Positions 9,756-23,700 of a DNA stretch of 64,000 bases are shown in pieces. The notes under the pieces were generated by a model. The model worked only from the letters and a program-made list of their open reading frames with translations, made no database searches and had not been told where the DNA came from. Position numbers and translations under genes: made by a program. The DNA is from Toxorhynchites rutilus septentrionalis (Eukaryota; Arthropoda; Insecta; Diptera; Culicidae): positions 151,066,556-151,130,555 of the forward strand of contig NC_073746.1 of the NCBI RefSeq assembly GCF_029784135.1, given 5' to 3'. Within the stretch, counting starts at the first letter, position 1. Each line of letters opens with the position of its first letter.

Positions 9756-11277
9756 CCCTCTGTCCAACTTCTATAAGACCACCCTGATTCTATATCGTTG
9801 CAACACAAACAGTTAGAATTTCAATAAGATACATTCATACATTGCTGAATGCTTAGAATAAAGTATATTTGACGTCAATTTCGTTCAAAAGAGTTGTTTG
9901 TTTATTTATTGTGATTAAATATGATAATTTCAGCTGTCCAGTTTCTATAAGACCACTTCAAAATTCATAAGTATTATGAATGAAAAATTCATAATACTTG
10001 GCTGATTTACATGTCAATAATTAGTAACCTTGCCATTCCGACTAATAACCTTGGAAATTCGAATTGGAAACTATTTACAAAATTCTGCTGAACGGATTTC
10101 TCGATATTTTTCCACTTTTCCGAAATTGCGACCTTGAGCTCTTCAATCGTGGTGTAAAGTTTTCCCTCAGTGTAGATTCTGCGTACAAGGATCCCCCCTA
10201 AGATTTTCAACAGGATTCAAGTCTGGAGAGCGAGCCGGTCAGTCCAAAAAATTAATCTTAATCTATTGCTCAGTTTCCTTGCTGGTACGAATAGTAGCAT
10301 TGTTTTGCTGGAATGTAAATTTTTTGTGACGATATCCACGCAAAAACGGTAGGAGAGAGAATTCCAGAACATATATCTAATCCTTGAATGATGTGGAAGC
10401 TATTTTGAGCTTTCCGGTTGCACAGAATCCTGCCCAAACCAGGCACGAGCCTTCATCAAAATTCCTAGTTGAAAAATACTGTTTCTTTTTCCGTAAATCA
10501 CGCCAGTACCCGTTGAAACCATCAGGACCATCCAAATCGAACTTTTTTTCGTCAGTGAGATAACCTATACATTGAAGGACTTTTCGTTATGATATATAAC
10601 AAAATGTTTTTTTGAAAACATTCTTTGTCATGACATATCCTGCCCCACTGTTGGATCATGTGAGCTTTGGCAAAACTCAGACGTCATCCGATGTGAGATG
10701 GTGTGAGATGAGAAATTTAAACCTTTTAAGCCCTCTTTATGTGAGGATTTTTAACCAAAATTTGACGAATTGTCACCCCAACAGTTAAATAGTTGAAATA
10801 TTGCACATGCGATTTTGAGGTATTCGAACCTGTTCTAGCTATGTCCCGCTTATCCCGGTCAAAGAGCTTCGATTTACGTGGAACTCTCTCCTTCTTCGCC
10901 AAATAATTGGGCACTACTTGATGAAATCGTCCAATCCGAAGAGAAATTTCTCTGATATCAACATTTTCTTGGTGAAATGCATCGATTTGTCTTTCTTCTC
11001 TCTCCGTGAGGACTTTTCCCTACAGCATTCGCCAGATTTAATTGATCAAAACAACTAAAACAACGGAAAATGTAACTGGTCTTATAGAAAATGGACAGTT
11101 GTAAATACGAAAACATTCGATTACGCTCAGCGCTTGCAGACACACATATGAAAATCATGCAGTGTATGGTAGTCACCAATACCTATGCACTAAAATATAA
11201 ATTGAAGCATTGTTTGTGATGATGATGACACAAAGCAGCAAGATCATCACCTGGTCTTATAGAAGTTGGACAGAGTG
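9756..11277 (-). mobile_element. Tc1-like transposon with IR/DR terminal structure
   Basis: The ends CCCTCTGTCCAACTTCTAT and its inverse ATAGAAGTTGGACAGAG are flanked by TA on both sides. A second, inner copy of the core repeat lies about 180 bp inside each end (CTGTCCAGTTTCTATAAG at 9937; the inverse around 11080). This is the inverted/direct repeat layout known from Sleeping Beauty-type Tc1 elements. The 1522-bp length is typical for the group. Confidence 0.85.
10010..11030 (-). pseudogene. Degenerate Tc1-family transposase
   Basis: Read on the minus strand, pieces of a Tc1 transposase appear in order. First comes an N-terminal paired-like helix-turn-helix with ISLRIGRFHQVVPNYLAKKE. Then a basic segment RVPRKSKLFDRDKRDIART. 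Then a catalytic-domain piece GPDGFNGYWRDLRKK and SCLVWAGFCATGKL. Last is a C-terminal piece EELKVAISEKWKNI. Several frameshifts and stops separate them. The parent enzyme would cut and paste the element at TA sites. This copy is dead. Confidence 0.75.
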
Positions 11278-11547
11278 TACGTTTTAGATATTCAAAAAAA
11301 AATTTTTTTTTTTTGTAAATAAAAGAAGTACTAATTTTTATACGTTTGGACATCTCTTTCTAAGCCACTATTTCGGTAAGACTCATAGTTTTCGAGATAT
11401 GAATTATCAAAGATTTCTCTTATTAAAATCGATACGCCCATTTCAAAAGTTACACTTCAGTTAAAAAATTCTCAAATGATGTGGAAAATTCATATTTCCT
11501 CCAACCCAAACGGAATACAAACTTTCATTCGAATCAAAAATACAAGT

Positions 11548-11783
11548 CCTACAAGTTAGTTGCACCCCCATAGGAAGTATCCCGTGTCGGCCACACATAC
11601 AGAGTACTGGAGACTGCAACATCCCAATTTTGAGAATCTTTGTAATACTAACCTTGAGCCAATCGCGAGTAATCGGTTTCATATTACTAACATAGTCGTA
11701 AGACAAAAATTGTCAAAATATTGAACTCCCGACCCCGTCAGGCTAACGCCATATGTGTCTTAATAAAATGTATATTTTGAAAA
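11548..11783 (+). mobile_element. 5'-truncated retroposon end with poly-A tail and 12-bp target duplication
   Basis: The segment ends ...TAATAAAATGTATATTTTG plus an A run and is flanked on both sides by AAAAATACAAGT (11536-11547, 11784-11795). It therefore moved by target-primed reverse transcription. The 3' part CCCCGTCAGGCTAACGCCAT looks like a non-LTR 3' UTR; the family is not identified. Confidence 0.75.
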
Positions 11784-11887
11784 AAAAATACAAGTTTTTA
11801 AAATCTGCATTTTTGGTTCGATTTCATTTGAAATTGCACTATATAAACACGAAAGAAAGCTTTACTAAAGCCAGTGTATAGAAATAG

Positions 11888-12400
11888 TTTTTAGTTTATT
11901 TTGGCCTCGAAGAGTTTTGAAATGCAAGTAATAATCGCTACTCGACGATTATTTCTTTCATAGGATCTATTACCGGGATTGAAAATTGGTACCTCAAAGG
12001 ACTTTTTCCATATTTTTGGAAACCTTTCCGATTCCAATGACTTATTGAAGAGATATATAAGTGGATAAGTTAATTCAGATTCCAATTTTTTTTATAAATA
12101 CCGGTGGTATTCTGTCAGGACCTCACCCTTTCGGGACGTCAAGCTTATTTAATGCGTCAAAAATATCACTGGCAGCTAGTTGTCTGCATGGAAACTCTGG
12201 AAGAAATGCAAAGAATTCACGATCTCGCTTCTCCAGATGTTTCAATATAAACTTCTTGAAAGAATGTTGCAAAGAGGTTGCGAATATCTTCTGGATCATT
12301 CCTCACGGTTCCGTCAAAGGTGCAGCCGTGATTGAAAACTATTGCTTTTTAATTTTGTTTTTGTGTAATTGAAGAAACTCTTTGGGTTAGACTTTATGTC
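11888..12400 (-). pseudogene. Non-LTR reverse transcriptase fragment
   Basis: The minus strand reads LIYLFNKSLESERFPKIWK, KSFEVPIFNPGNRS and AIITCISKLFEAKIN, the N-terminal fingers of a Jockey/CR1-type RT. The preceding segment (12100-12370) continues the same product (DGTVRNDPEDIRNLFATFFQ) through stops. It is truncated. Confidence 0.75.
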
Positions 12401-12917
12401 GGACTCTGTTTCACATAGGATGTTTAGTTTAACAGAGTCATTTTCATTCATAACTTTGATGTAGAAATGTGTTTATTACACAAACTGTTACTCTTAAATC
12501 CACAGGAAGACGCCCAAATTATAGAATTTCTTAAAATAATAATCTATTATATGAGTGTTATTAAAAAAATAATTCTTAGCATTTTTGTTATACAATATCA
12601 AAGTACAGAATAGTCATAGTTGACACGTACTAACGTAGTTGTTATTTTCATTTTGAAGGGAACAGCCAGATTTTATCCATTTTATCCTATGAAAAAGTAT
12701 TATACACATGTACTATACTTTTCAGAAACAATCCTGTAACTTCTTGGTCCGTTTCTTTAGCTACTCTACTTGGCACACGCAACACAAACATCAAACCAGA
12801 GAATGATTTCAAATCAACAAAATTATCTTTTAAAAAATCAGAACAAAACTTCATTATTTTCATAACTATTTTGCCTAAATGAGGAATTTTGTGTAAGATG
12901 TGCAAGATACTGACATA
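12401..12917. other. No recognisable gene
   Basis: AT-rich sequence. The longest frame (minus, 12687-12905, 72 codons) shows no domain. Confidence 0.4.
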
Positions 12918-13480
12918 CCTTTCTGAATCATATTTCGGACACTTTGTTCTAATATCTTGAATTACTTAATGCACTGATGATATAACTATCAAATTAGTAT
13001 CACAATTGCTTCTTTAGAGTAATCCCTTGGTTTCACTATCATTTCACATGAGAACTACATTTGAATTATGACATAATCGGCAGAAATCTTACAACACTAC
13101 TCATTATCGTTTGTGTTTGACGTTTCGTTAGCGTGAGCACGTAGAATTTCTCCCGTGTTTCATCAGTTCTCATCATCGTTATCAGGTTACTGTGATTGGT
13201 TGGTAAGTGTTTCGCAATTGACTAAAAAATATGATCAAGTGAAATGTAATTTACGTTAAAAAAATTACAAAATAAAGTGTCCGAAGGTTGAATATTATTC
13301 GCTTCATTTCAAAAGCATTTTATTCGATTTTTTTTTATGTTTTCAATCAAATAGGTAGAAAGCTTAAAAGCATATTGAACTAATTTATTAAAAATATCAA
13401 CCAAATAGTACCTGTGTATAAAGTTTAGAGCTGTTTTCTGCATCATATGCCTTAAGCGTCCGAAATATGATTCAGAACGG
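12918..13480. mobile_element. Complete 563-bp MITE, TA target, CTGAATCATATTTCGGAC ends
   Basis: Terminal repeats CC(T/G)TTCTGAATCATATTTCG face each other at both ends and are flanked by TA. The element is homologous to the truncated copy at 2937-3398. It is non-coding. TA target and length suggest mobilisation by a mariner/Tc1-type transposase not identified here. Confidence 0.85.
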
Positions 13481-14743
13481 TACGTGTAATAGATTTCATT
13501 TTTTTTTTCAATCCATTGCAGATATTTCCTCTTTAGTTAAGATACCTGGGTCCCTTCGAAACGTATTTACCATTTGCTATTAATAGATCGGACATCGAAC
13601 CAGCGTTTAAAAAGTAAGGAATTATAAAAAAGGAATTGGCAGAACCGACAAAAAAGCCGAATGTTAGAACCTTTTTAAGATGCAGAACGATACACCATAA
13701 GGGCGAAATAAAACCAACATGTCTAAACTTCAGAGCATTTCTTTTTAATAGATCCATTCCGTTACCTAATGGAACTCTAAGCTCTGCAATCCATTCGATC
13801 TTATCTCACAAAATTGAGGTACACACTCATAGAAACCTTCTATCAGAATACGTATATTTTCATTGATATTTATTGCATTCCCAACAATTATCAGTGTCAC
13901 CTCTTCACCCCTCATTTGCAATCGTCTCCGATGCCATAATCACTGCGAAACATAATCAGATCCAAAAGGCGGTGACATAATGATATTAACAACAATCCAT
14001 CTTCAAAATACACAGCTCTCCGGCCACCATTGAGATTGGAGAGTTATTCAACTCGAATTAACTCGTCTAATGGTTGAATCTGGCGATCATGCCATTGCGA
14101 GCCATGGGTGTGTGAGGCGAGTGAATCTTTCGCAATCGATTTAGAGAAAATTATTATCCCAGGGATGAAAAAAAACACATTACGTCAACTCACCAACTCA
14201 ACCAATCCATTGCAATCGAACTTAGCTTTCGGTTTGTTCACGTTGTACAGAGAGAGAGGTCCCAATGTGTGTGTTTTTCTAATTATCACGCCATAACATA
14301 ACAAAATAAGCAGGACGCTGCTAGATATAGACAGGTGCACATCAAAGAAAAAAAATAGATTGAGGATAAAGGAAACCGATATTTTTTTCCGGTAGATAGT
14401 TGTAATGATCCAAATCGCGTAAATTATTGGTCAAACAGTTACAGATCTAAGTTGAAATAATTGTCGCCCATGTTCTGACAGCTATCACCTTGGTTGAAAA
14501 TATTAGAAATACTAGTTTGATACTTGCGACCATGCTTTATAAGATGATTTCCCACACAATTATCATGAGACGGGTGTTGATTGAATTGTCTATTAGGATT
14601 AGTTATTGACTGGGGTAAGAAATTCGGAATAAGTTATTTGGTTTTTCGAATCTGGAATCTGCTGTCATGTTCAATATTAAAAAAATCTTACATCTAAAAC
14701 TTTCAATGCTCTAACAACTCTTTGTTTTTTTTTTTCTTTACAG
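13481..14743. other. Mostly unique sequence, probably intron upstream of the FAS1 exon
   Basis: There is little repeat similarity to the rest of the window. It ends in a poly-pyrimidine tract and CAG acceptor (14720-14743). I could not find a convincing signal-peptide exon in it. Confidence 0.45.
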
Positions 14744-17700
14744 CCTCAGTTGAAAATACAACGGCGACAGCTATCACAGCAGCAGCAAACGCACATCCTA
14801 AGCGACATCCAGCAACACCAGCATCGGTTCAATCTTCATCAGAATCAGCGCCCTCCAAATGTCGTAATTCAACCCTCGATTCAGCTATCGCTTCCTCAAC
14901 AACAAATCAACACGATCAGCCATCGGCCATTCTCTAACACCAATAATCACTACCAATCAAACCCTCCACCTTTTAACAGCAAACAGTTACCTCCTCAAGC
15001 GCCTCCCAGTAATTTCAGACCACCACAATCAAGCAGACAACCACACAGTGGCTTCGGAGCACAAGTAAACCGATATTACATTCAACATCACACTCAGACG
15101 ACATTTATACCAAATTTTTTACGTTATTTACAGCAAGATACACGAATTCCTCCATCACCGCCAGCCCCACAGCAAAGACCAGCTCAGAACACTCTTCAGA
15201 CATCCCAATCACAATACTTCAATGGACCCCCATTGAACAGCCACTCCTTTGCCAACAATGCTTTCCCATCGGAAGCACCGCGAGCTCCGGACACACGTCC
15301 CCTTCCCCATACGGTCCACAATCATTTCCTGCAACCTCCCAGTTTCCCTGCACAACCACCTACTGCTTCCCAAGTCCGTTTTCCAACGAATCATCCAGTT
15401 GCTCAAACTCAGCAACTTTTCCAAGCGTCATCTCAACAATCATTTCTAGCGGCTTCACAACCCACATTCGGCCAACAGATTGCGCAACAATCATTTGAAA
15501 ACAACCACATTCGCTCCGAAGTCGTGCCACTAGCTCAACAACCACTACAGACAAATAATTTCAACCCATTTGCCGTTCAACAACAACAACAACAACAGCA
15601 ACATCAACCACAACCACAACCACCGCAAATACAACAACAGCCATTCAACAATTTCCCAGTAATACCAAATCTGCCACTGCTTGTTCCCACACAAACTCTC
15701 AACTCTCAACCTGGAGTTTTCCCCCAAATCCAACCTGCCGCTGCCCAGCTAAATCAACCCCAGCAACATACGTTCCTCTCGCAAAATCAACCCCATTTGA
15801 GCTACCAACAGCAGCAAGAGCTCGAAAAACGCATCAAGGAGGAAAGCATTCGCATTCGAGAGCTACAGGAGAAACAGAAGATCATCCAAAAGCACGAGCA
15901 GTTCCTGCAGAAACAATACCAAAAACAACAAGTTAAGGTACAACAGCTGCATCAGGACTTCCTGAAAAAGCAACAAAAATCTCAACAGCAGGAAGAGTAC
16001 GATACAATCCGCAAAACACCCGCACCCGTCGATCAAGTCAGACAGCCATCGGAGCGAGCTGTTCAGGAGAAAGCTACCAGAACACACCAGAGGTCCAATC
16101 CAACCCCAACAACTACCCATTCAGTCCCTTCATCTACCGAACATAACCTCTCCGTAATTCCACTCAAAACAAACAGCAAAAAGGACTACAGCACTATCAC
16201 AAAATCCGATCTGGACGTACTTCTGCAGTCAAACCGACAAAATCTCTACCAAACCATCAACGCGGAACCACCCAAGCCAACGAAGGCTCGTCCAACGAAA
16301 GTTAAGTCCACAAAGGCACTTGGCCGTGACGAACTCCTAAAGCAACTCAAATTGGCACTCGCCGAACAGGGACCTCACGACCTCGGGGATAAAAATTTCA
16401 CTTCCACAGATCTTGTCCTACCTAACGGCGAGAAGGTGCAAGTGATTCGGACAACCGATCCGGAGATTATAAAGCGTGCCAACGTCAACTCGGAGGCTGT
16501 TTTGACCCAGCAGCTCGATTCGCCTACCACCGCGAAGCCGTTGTCGTTCGAGGACATCGCCAAGAGTGGAATTCTACCCCCCGGAGCAGACTTTGAACTG
16601 ATCAAACAAAATGAAGACGGCCAAATAGAGGAGGTGGCCAAAATTCCGCCACAGAAGAAGGTTACGTTCGTTTACTTGGAGGAACAAGATGATGGGTCTT
16701 ATAAAGTACAAGGTGTGAAAGGTAGCAGCGACAAGGAAACCAAAACTTCAGGTGCCGACGTGGACAGTATTCTGAAGAGAATAAAAAACGGTGATATACA
16801 GCTACCGCCGTCATCGAAAAAAGTTTTCCAACCACCGGTCGATGGGGAAGTGTTCACCGGAAGTACAACGCCGAGAATTGTTCCTGTTCAGAAGGCCAAC
16901 TCGGTCACTATAATTCCTCACAGTACGCCTCTTGAGAATCAGCAATCGACAGACTTCGTGGCTGATCACACTATACCTAGAACCGTTTCCTCTCCTCCTT
17001 CACAAGCCTATGCGACTACAGCAGCTCCTTCCAGGTCAAGTTCCGTCTCAGCATACTCTCCGTCTACCTACTCTGCAAGCACCATTCCCCAAACATCGAC
17101 CATCGCATCCACCCAATCCCCAATCACAAACTACTATCAAAATGATAACACCATCCACTATGGTGGGATCAGCTCATCGTATCCCACGTCCACTCCTCCC
17201 TCGCCAAGCGCCACTCCCGTTCCGAGCTCCTCAACCGCCCAATACACCACCCGGGCCGAGAACCATATTTCCGCCTCAACGGTAGCTCATCAAACAGCCA
17301 GCTCCAACGTCTACCAGCAACACGCCACCGGTAAGTTCGATGTAGTGATCCCAACCGTTCCCACCCCGGAAGCCACCGTGACCCCGCAGAATGCCTACCA
17401 GCAGCAGGATCCGTCGTCGCCACTGATCCAGGAGCAGCAAACACTGCCGCCCACCTCTTCAACGACCAATGAACTGCCAGCAATCCTCAAGAAAAACGGA
17501 TTATTTGCGATGGCCAAATACCTCCGCCAGTCTGGCTTGGATACCATTTTGAACGAAACCGGTCCGTACACGATATTCGTGCCGACCGACAAGGCTTTCC
17601 GCAGTCTCCTGGTGCAACTGGGAGGACCTGAGAAAGCCGAGGAGAAGTTCAAGAACAATCCACGATTGCTGAGTGGGGTAAGTGGAGGATTAACCCGTCG

Positions 17701-20700
17701 CCGAGAAACAAACTGAGTAATGTTTTTTTTTATAACTTTCTTTGTAGCTTCTACTGCATCACGTTATTCCGGGGTCGTTCGAAATTGGATCACTACAGGA
17801 CGAAATGACCGGTGTTTCTCTGGCCGGAACGCAGCTGCGAGTCAACCAGTACAATATGCACGACTCCGAGTGGAACGATGTCAAGGTAGAGGAGGTGAAA
17901 CCTATGAAGAAATAATAAGCGTTTATTCCCATCATCCGCATCTAAGTTAGGCTGATGTCACATTAGGCGGATTCGCCGCCGCGGATTCCACGACGGTTTT
18001 TTTTCTCCATTTGAAATTGCTTCCAAAACCGCCCCGCTCTGTGTGACATGGCTCATTCACAATACATTGTAGATCCTCCGCTGCGGTTTTACTCGCGGAA
18101 TCCGCGGCGGCGAATCCGCCTAATGTGACATCAGCCATATGCATTTCTGTGCGTAGCTGTTTCTCATAACTTCATAGCCTAACATTTACCACGTAAATCG
18201 ACATTTATTAATGTACTAACACTCTTGTAGAAGACGAACTACACATATTGCGCACCTGGTGGCATGTGATAGTAGTATTTCTCCTCTACACTCCTACGAA
18301 GTTTTAAGGCGTTGGTTTTGTTTTTAGTAGAGAAGGTATGGCGTCGATTTTTGGGGCAATGTCAACGCAAATTAAACAACGCGATGTTATCGAATGCTGA
18401 AAAAGAGAATCCTTATGAGATTCATTGTCGTTTACAGGATTTTTATGAATCGATAGACAATAAAATTTCATTATTGCCAACCTGGAAAAGCCTTAATTGT
18501 AGACAAAACACGTAGCGGACGTCTAAACACTGCCTCAGACGATAATCGTCTGGCGCCAAAAAACTCAACCATACACTTCGCGCGCAACTAAAGAGGCTCA
18601 GAAATATCTGAAGTTTGAACCAATTCCACACCCTCCTTATTCCCCTGACCTGGCGGCCATTGCGTCCTGGGTGCGAAAAAATGTTGGAAGGATTTTTCAG
18701 TAACAGTTAGTGCCGAAAATATTCACGTTCACGACACTCAATAAGGCGAGTTTTAACCTATTGATAACCTACTGCTCAAGCGAGAGTCGATAAATATGAA
18801 ACAACATTATCAATGAAAACCCTCAACATCAGCATGCCATGAAGTTAATTTTTCATTTGCATCTTCATTTTCGTCATGATATTCGGAACGTCGAAATTGA
18901 AGATCATTGCGTGTTAGAAAAAATCAAAGCATAAAATTCAACGTCAACCAATTGAGAGTGGAATCGATTAATGGCAAAGGATGGCCATTCATCACACTAA
19001 ATTCTTGTTTTTGGCGACTTCGGTAATGGAATGTATAGTATAACTATTGCTATGTTTTATGAATCTACTCCCGATCGGCGGAAATGGCCGCAAATGGGCA
19101 ATTGGTAACAATAACAGACGAGCGGAAAACGAACATAATCATGTTTTGATTTCCGGATTTCTAAATGACCAACAATGATATAAATCCCCTACGATATGGG
19201 TATTGGATGAAAGGACTTCAACAGCAGAAGCCGAATATCGCATTAGTGAAAAGGAATTAGACAAAGATAGTGTTAGAAACTATGATCGCGTTAGAACGAA
19301 ATGGTGGTAGTAAAAGAACATAGAAAGCGGAAACGGAAACGGACCGTACCTCTCACGCTCAAGTTCACGAGTTCAATTCTCACTCCAGACATTCTTCCAA
19401 AAATGGAAGTAAAGTGACTAACCAGGCAATGCAGGCTTTTCGGAATTCATTCATGCTGTTTTCATTCAAAATACTAGATTCACGCGCCTCGACTCTTGTG
19501 TTATACTCATTATGACAGATATGGTGTTGAGTTTCAACAGAAGAGAATTCATCCGACAGTGGGACAAAGCTAATTCCTTCATTCTCGAATAAATTTTGAT
19601 GATTAGTGCGCTGGTCACTGGTCACGCCTGGACACAACAATAAAGTTAAAATGGCCAGTCTCATAAATGAAAAGAGTCCTTATATCCTACACTATATACT
19701 TCAATTCAACCGACTTCTTACATATCTCTGGAAGCACAGAAAAATCGAGTGGTTCTATAGTTATGAAACACAGTGTATATTTATTTTCTTTATATTTCTT
19801 CTCTACTTTACGACAAAAATAAATTACTCTTTTAATTTAAAAAAAAAAAATCAAATATGTCCGAATCATGAATCATCACACAAATTTTCTTTCAAATCGG
19901 TTCATTCGTTCTTCTTCATCGATCACACCCGATTAAGTTTATAGATCCTTAAAACATTCAACACCCAAAATATTCACCAGGAATAATTTATATAGTAGAA
20001 CGACGTTTGCCGCGTCAGCTAGTAGATTTATACAAATTACATTCTAACGGTAACTAGAAGCATTCACACAAGCATATAACGCAATATACTCGATATGACT
20101 TACAGATACTGCTCTCATAAAAAGCATCAAACCTCAATAATTTCTGGCGAGTCCAGCTCGTCATTATCAGTTTGTTCGGGAAAGTTTATGACGAGCTGGA
20201 GTCGTCATTTCCGTTCAAAAGGTTAAGGAAGGTATCTGAATGCAGTCCATTAGACTGGCTAGACCAAAATAAAAATCGCGAATAACTTCTTTCTAATGCT
20301 TTTTTAAGGGTGGGGCTTAAATTGCGAATTTTATCTTCTGCTTTCTTTCTGCCCATCAGTGCAAACTCTGCAATGAGCATTGTGCACATCTGAGAGATGC
20401 ACCCAGAGGCGAACGATTTTGCACGTTAACAGTGAACCAACTTGCCGTAGCAAATGCTGAAAGTAATGCCGCTGTACTTATTATTTTTTCCACTTGAGTA
20501 TGGTGATGGATAATTATTGGCTACAATTCATTTCTCAACGGTTTTGCTATATTAAAATTGTGCCACGTCGTTAAGTTTGGTCTTCATTATCGATGGCGTG
20601 GATTAGGAAACACAGAAGACCAGCAATAAATAGAAGAGATGTGTCTAAAACGCACCTACCGGGCAATTTCACCCGCCTGATTTTCTCGTAAACCAGCAAG

Positions 20701-23700
20701 AATAGAGATGCAATGGATACAGGCAATCATACTAGTCAATGATAGAATCCCCCCATGCAAGTTCTACATTTGTAACATGCTTTAAAAAAATAAGAAAAAT
20801 AATTTTCTTTGGAAGCGATTTTCGATGTAATTTTCTAAATCATTTCTATAAGGTTTTTGTTGCTTGAAACCAATTCAGAGGCGATAACTGTGGGTCATAT
20901 TTATTGAGTCGAGTTCCCAGAGAATATCTCAGATGAAGAAAATGGTAAGAAAGGATTCATTTCCTTCTCAATTTGATATTTTCCGCATCAGCTTACCATC
21001 GGGCAGTATGGCATACCTTCGATCGGGGCAATATGCTCGCTTTCGGCCGGATAATATTTGCACGAGAGAATTAGCTTGGGTGTGAGGGATGCCAGATGAT
21101 TTTTTCAAATATCTTTGCATGGCACGAATAAATGTCTTCAAATGTAATCGTAATGAACAAAAATGAGCAAACCATCACGATATTTCTAAATCATGTTCGA
21201 TAAATCACACAACCAATTGTTTTCACATACTTAGAAATGACCTCAGTTTGTTTTCACAAAATTAAATGTCTTCAATACGAAAACATGTCTTCACATTTGG
21301 CATCTATATTATGTGCTCAGAGAATGCAGGAAAACAAGAGCGCGGACTGGAGAATTAATACACGAATACTGGGGGAACACTTTCACCGGAGAAACGGTTT
21401 CGTTTCTTCGCTGGTAGGCATGAAGGAAATGGATTGATGGAATCTCTCATTCACACTAGCTGTTTCTCTGAGCATTATAGTTTCCGAGAGAAAGAACTCA
21501 TGGGCATATTATACTCCTGCTGGGCCATTTAACAACGTATGATTGGAAATTTAGATTTTGGGCGCCTTACAAAATAAAATTCGTAACACTTTTGTTAATC
21601 ATTATCCAAAATACAGAACGATTACAGATGACTGAGAGTTAACTAATCTACGTACTGACGTAGTTGTTATCCTAAAAGAGCACGATCAAGATAAATTCAT
21701 TCTCGCTTAGGGGGTGCGTATTACACACTTCTCCTATAATAGAGAAATGGGAATGCTTCAACATTGTGTCAATTTAAACGATTTATTGATTGGGATATCG
21801 TAATGCACGAGGGCAGTCCGATAAGTACTTAGCCTCATCGCCCGATGGTGTCAGTATCGTAAGAGAGATTATTTATCGTATAGTACATTCTCGGCTACTG
21901 TCAAAATTTCAGCCGAATCGGACTCGTAGTTTTTTTTGACCGTGTGTGGAAGCGGATTTAGAAAAATGGAAAAAAATGGAAATTCCACAGTCGCCACGGC
22001 CAAACCGGTCGAATTGCACTACGAACTGCTGCCTCATCCACCGTATTCTCCAGATTTGGCCCCGTGCGACTTTTTTGTTTCCAAACTTGAAAAAGTCACT
22101 CGCTGGGCAGAATTTGAGTTGAATGAGGAGTTCATCGCCACCACGGAGGCCTACTTTGCGGACTTCCAGAAAACGTATTTTTCAGATGAACTAAAGAAGT
22201 TGGAGCATCGCTGGGTCAAATGTATCGAGCTAAAAGGAGACTATGTTGAGAAATAAATCGCCACTTTTCCAAAATTGTTGGTTTTTTTGTAGGCTAAGTA
22301 CTTATCGGACTGCCCTCGTATAGCACGTATCAAACAAATCATACATGAATTCAGTTTGGTATGCAAATCATCAGCATTCCGTCGCAGCCAAAAATGTTCT
22401 TTGATTTGGAACCCTTGAAGAAATACGCATCGTGTCTTTCACCACGTCGAAAACTTAATCTGGCATCGTGTCTTCCACCAATCACGCAATTCATAGGGCA
22501 GATGTGGAACCAATTACCTTATATTTTTTGGAGTCGCCCCGTCACGTTTTTCAGCATTTTAAATAAATATTCCTCGAACTTCTCGCCTTGTACGTGAAAT
22601 GCGGCCTAGTATCTCGCGATCAGTCTCTGTCAAAATAGGAACAGTAATATCATTTGCATTTTATTAACAACACTTAATAAATGATCCCGAAGATTTTAAG
22701 GGCTTTGCATATTTTGTCATTCGTGTGTGTCCGAAAAATGGACAAAATGTCAGAGAAAATTGCTTCTATTTTTTTTATTTAAAAAGATTTTCATCAAATA
22801 TCATCAAACAACCGCCGTATTCGGCTAATTTTCTGGTAAGACTTCCGAGTGAATTATACTACAAAAATTTAAAAGAAAATCATTTTTTTATAAAAACCGG
22901 GTTAACTGGTCACCTGGTTATTCGGAATGGCAACGCCCTTCATTCTCAATCAATAGACACGGTAATATTTTCAGCGACTCTGCACTGCACGGCACTCTGT
23001 TTGCAATAAAAAAAATGAGACTTATTCTTTGTTCGATATGTTTAACCTTTGTAAAATGAAAATGAGCTAGTTAGTTGTCAGCACGCGCTCAAACTCCGGG
23101 TTAGCATAGAAAACAATTTTGCCTTTATTTTTTGGGAATGATAAATTCTTCTTATTTTTCTTTGTTTATGGAGACTTTAAATCTTACGATTCATTCGCCT
23201 TCGATGATCCAGTGTCAGAAACCTTACACCTTTCACGAATATATTGGAAGTACAAATTGAAAACGTGCGTCACGAAAATTGTTCAATTTTTTAATTCAGT
23301 CATTTCTTGCTAAATTTACGAGATTTTTGCACCAATCGATTCAGACATTCACTGTAACAAATTTTAATTTTCTTATAGTTAATTTCTTGAAAATAAGAGT
23401 TGGAATGAGACCTTCTCAATTCTCATACTTCTGTAGCTTGAAATATGAGCGGCAATGCAGTTGCTGCGAGTGATCAAGTACATCTGCGGAGTATCGTTTC
23501 CAAAATTAATCAAAATCAACATGCAACAAATATCCTGCGTCAACTATGCTTCGATTTCTCAGACACAATCCATCAACTTTTCGACGTGGGTTTACGTCTT
23601 CCATATCGAAGGTACAAATTGAAAAACTAAATATCAGTCGCATGTCATGATGAGTTTTCGACATATTTGCACCAATTTTTGCACTTAAACTATACCTTTT

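Larger units (their letters stand above)
8773..11840. mobile_element. Large interrupted inverted-repeat element hosting other insertions
   Basis: The left arm (8773-9060) reappears in inverse orientation at 11340-11545 and 11796-11840. The right arm is split by a poly-A-tailed insertion at 11548-11783. Shared segments include GATTCGAATGAAAGTTTGTA and TCTTTGATAATTCATATCTC. A Tc1-like element (9756-11277) lies between the arms. Confidence 0.7.

Noticed and set aside
15209..16120. Minus-strand and alternate-frame ORFs inside the FAS1 exon
   Set aside because: They are shadows of the long Gln-rich coding exon on the plus strand.
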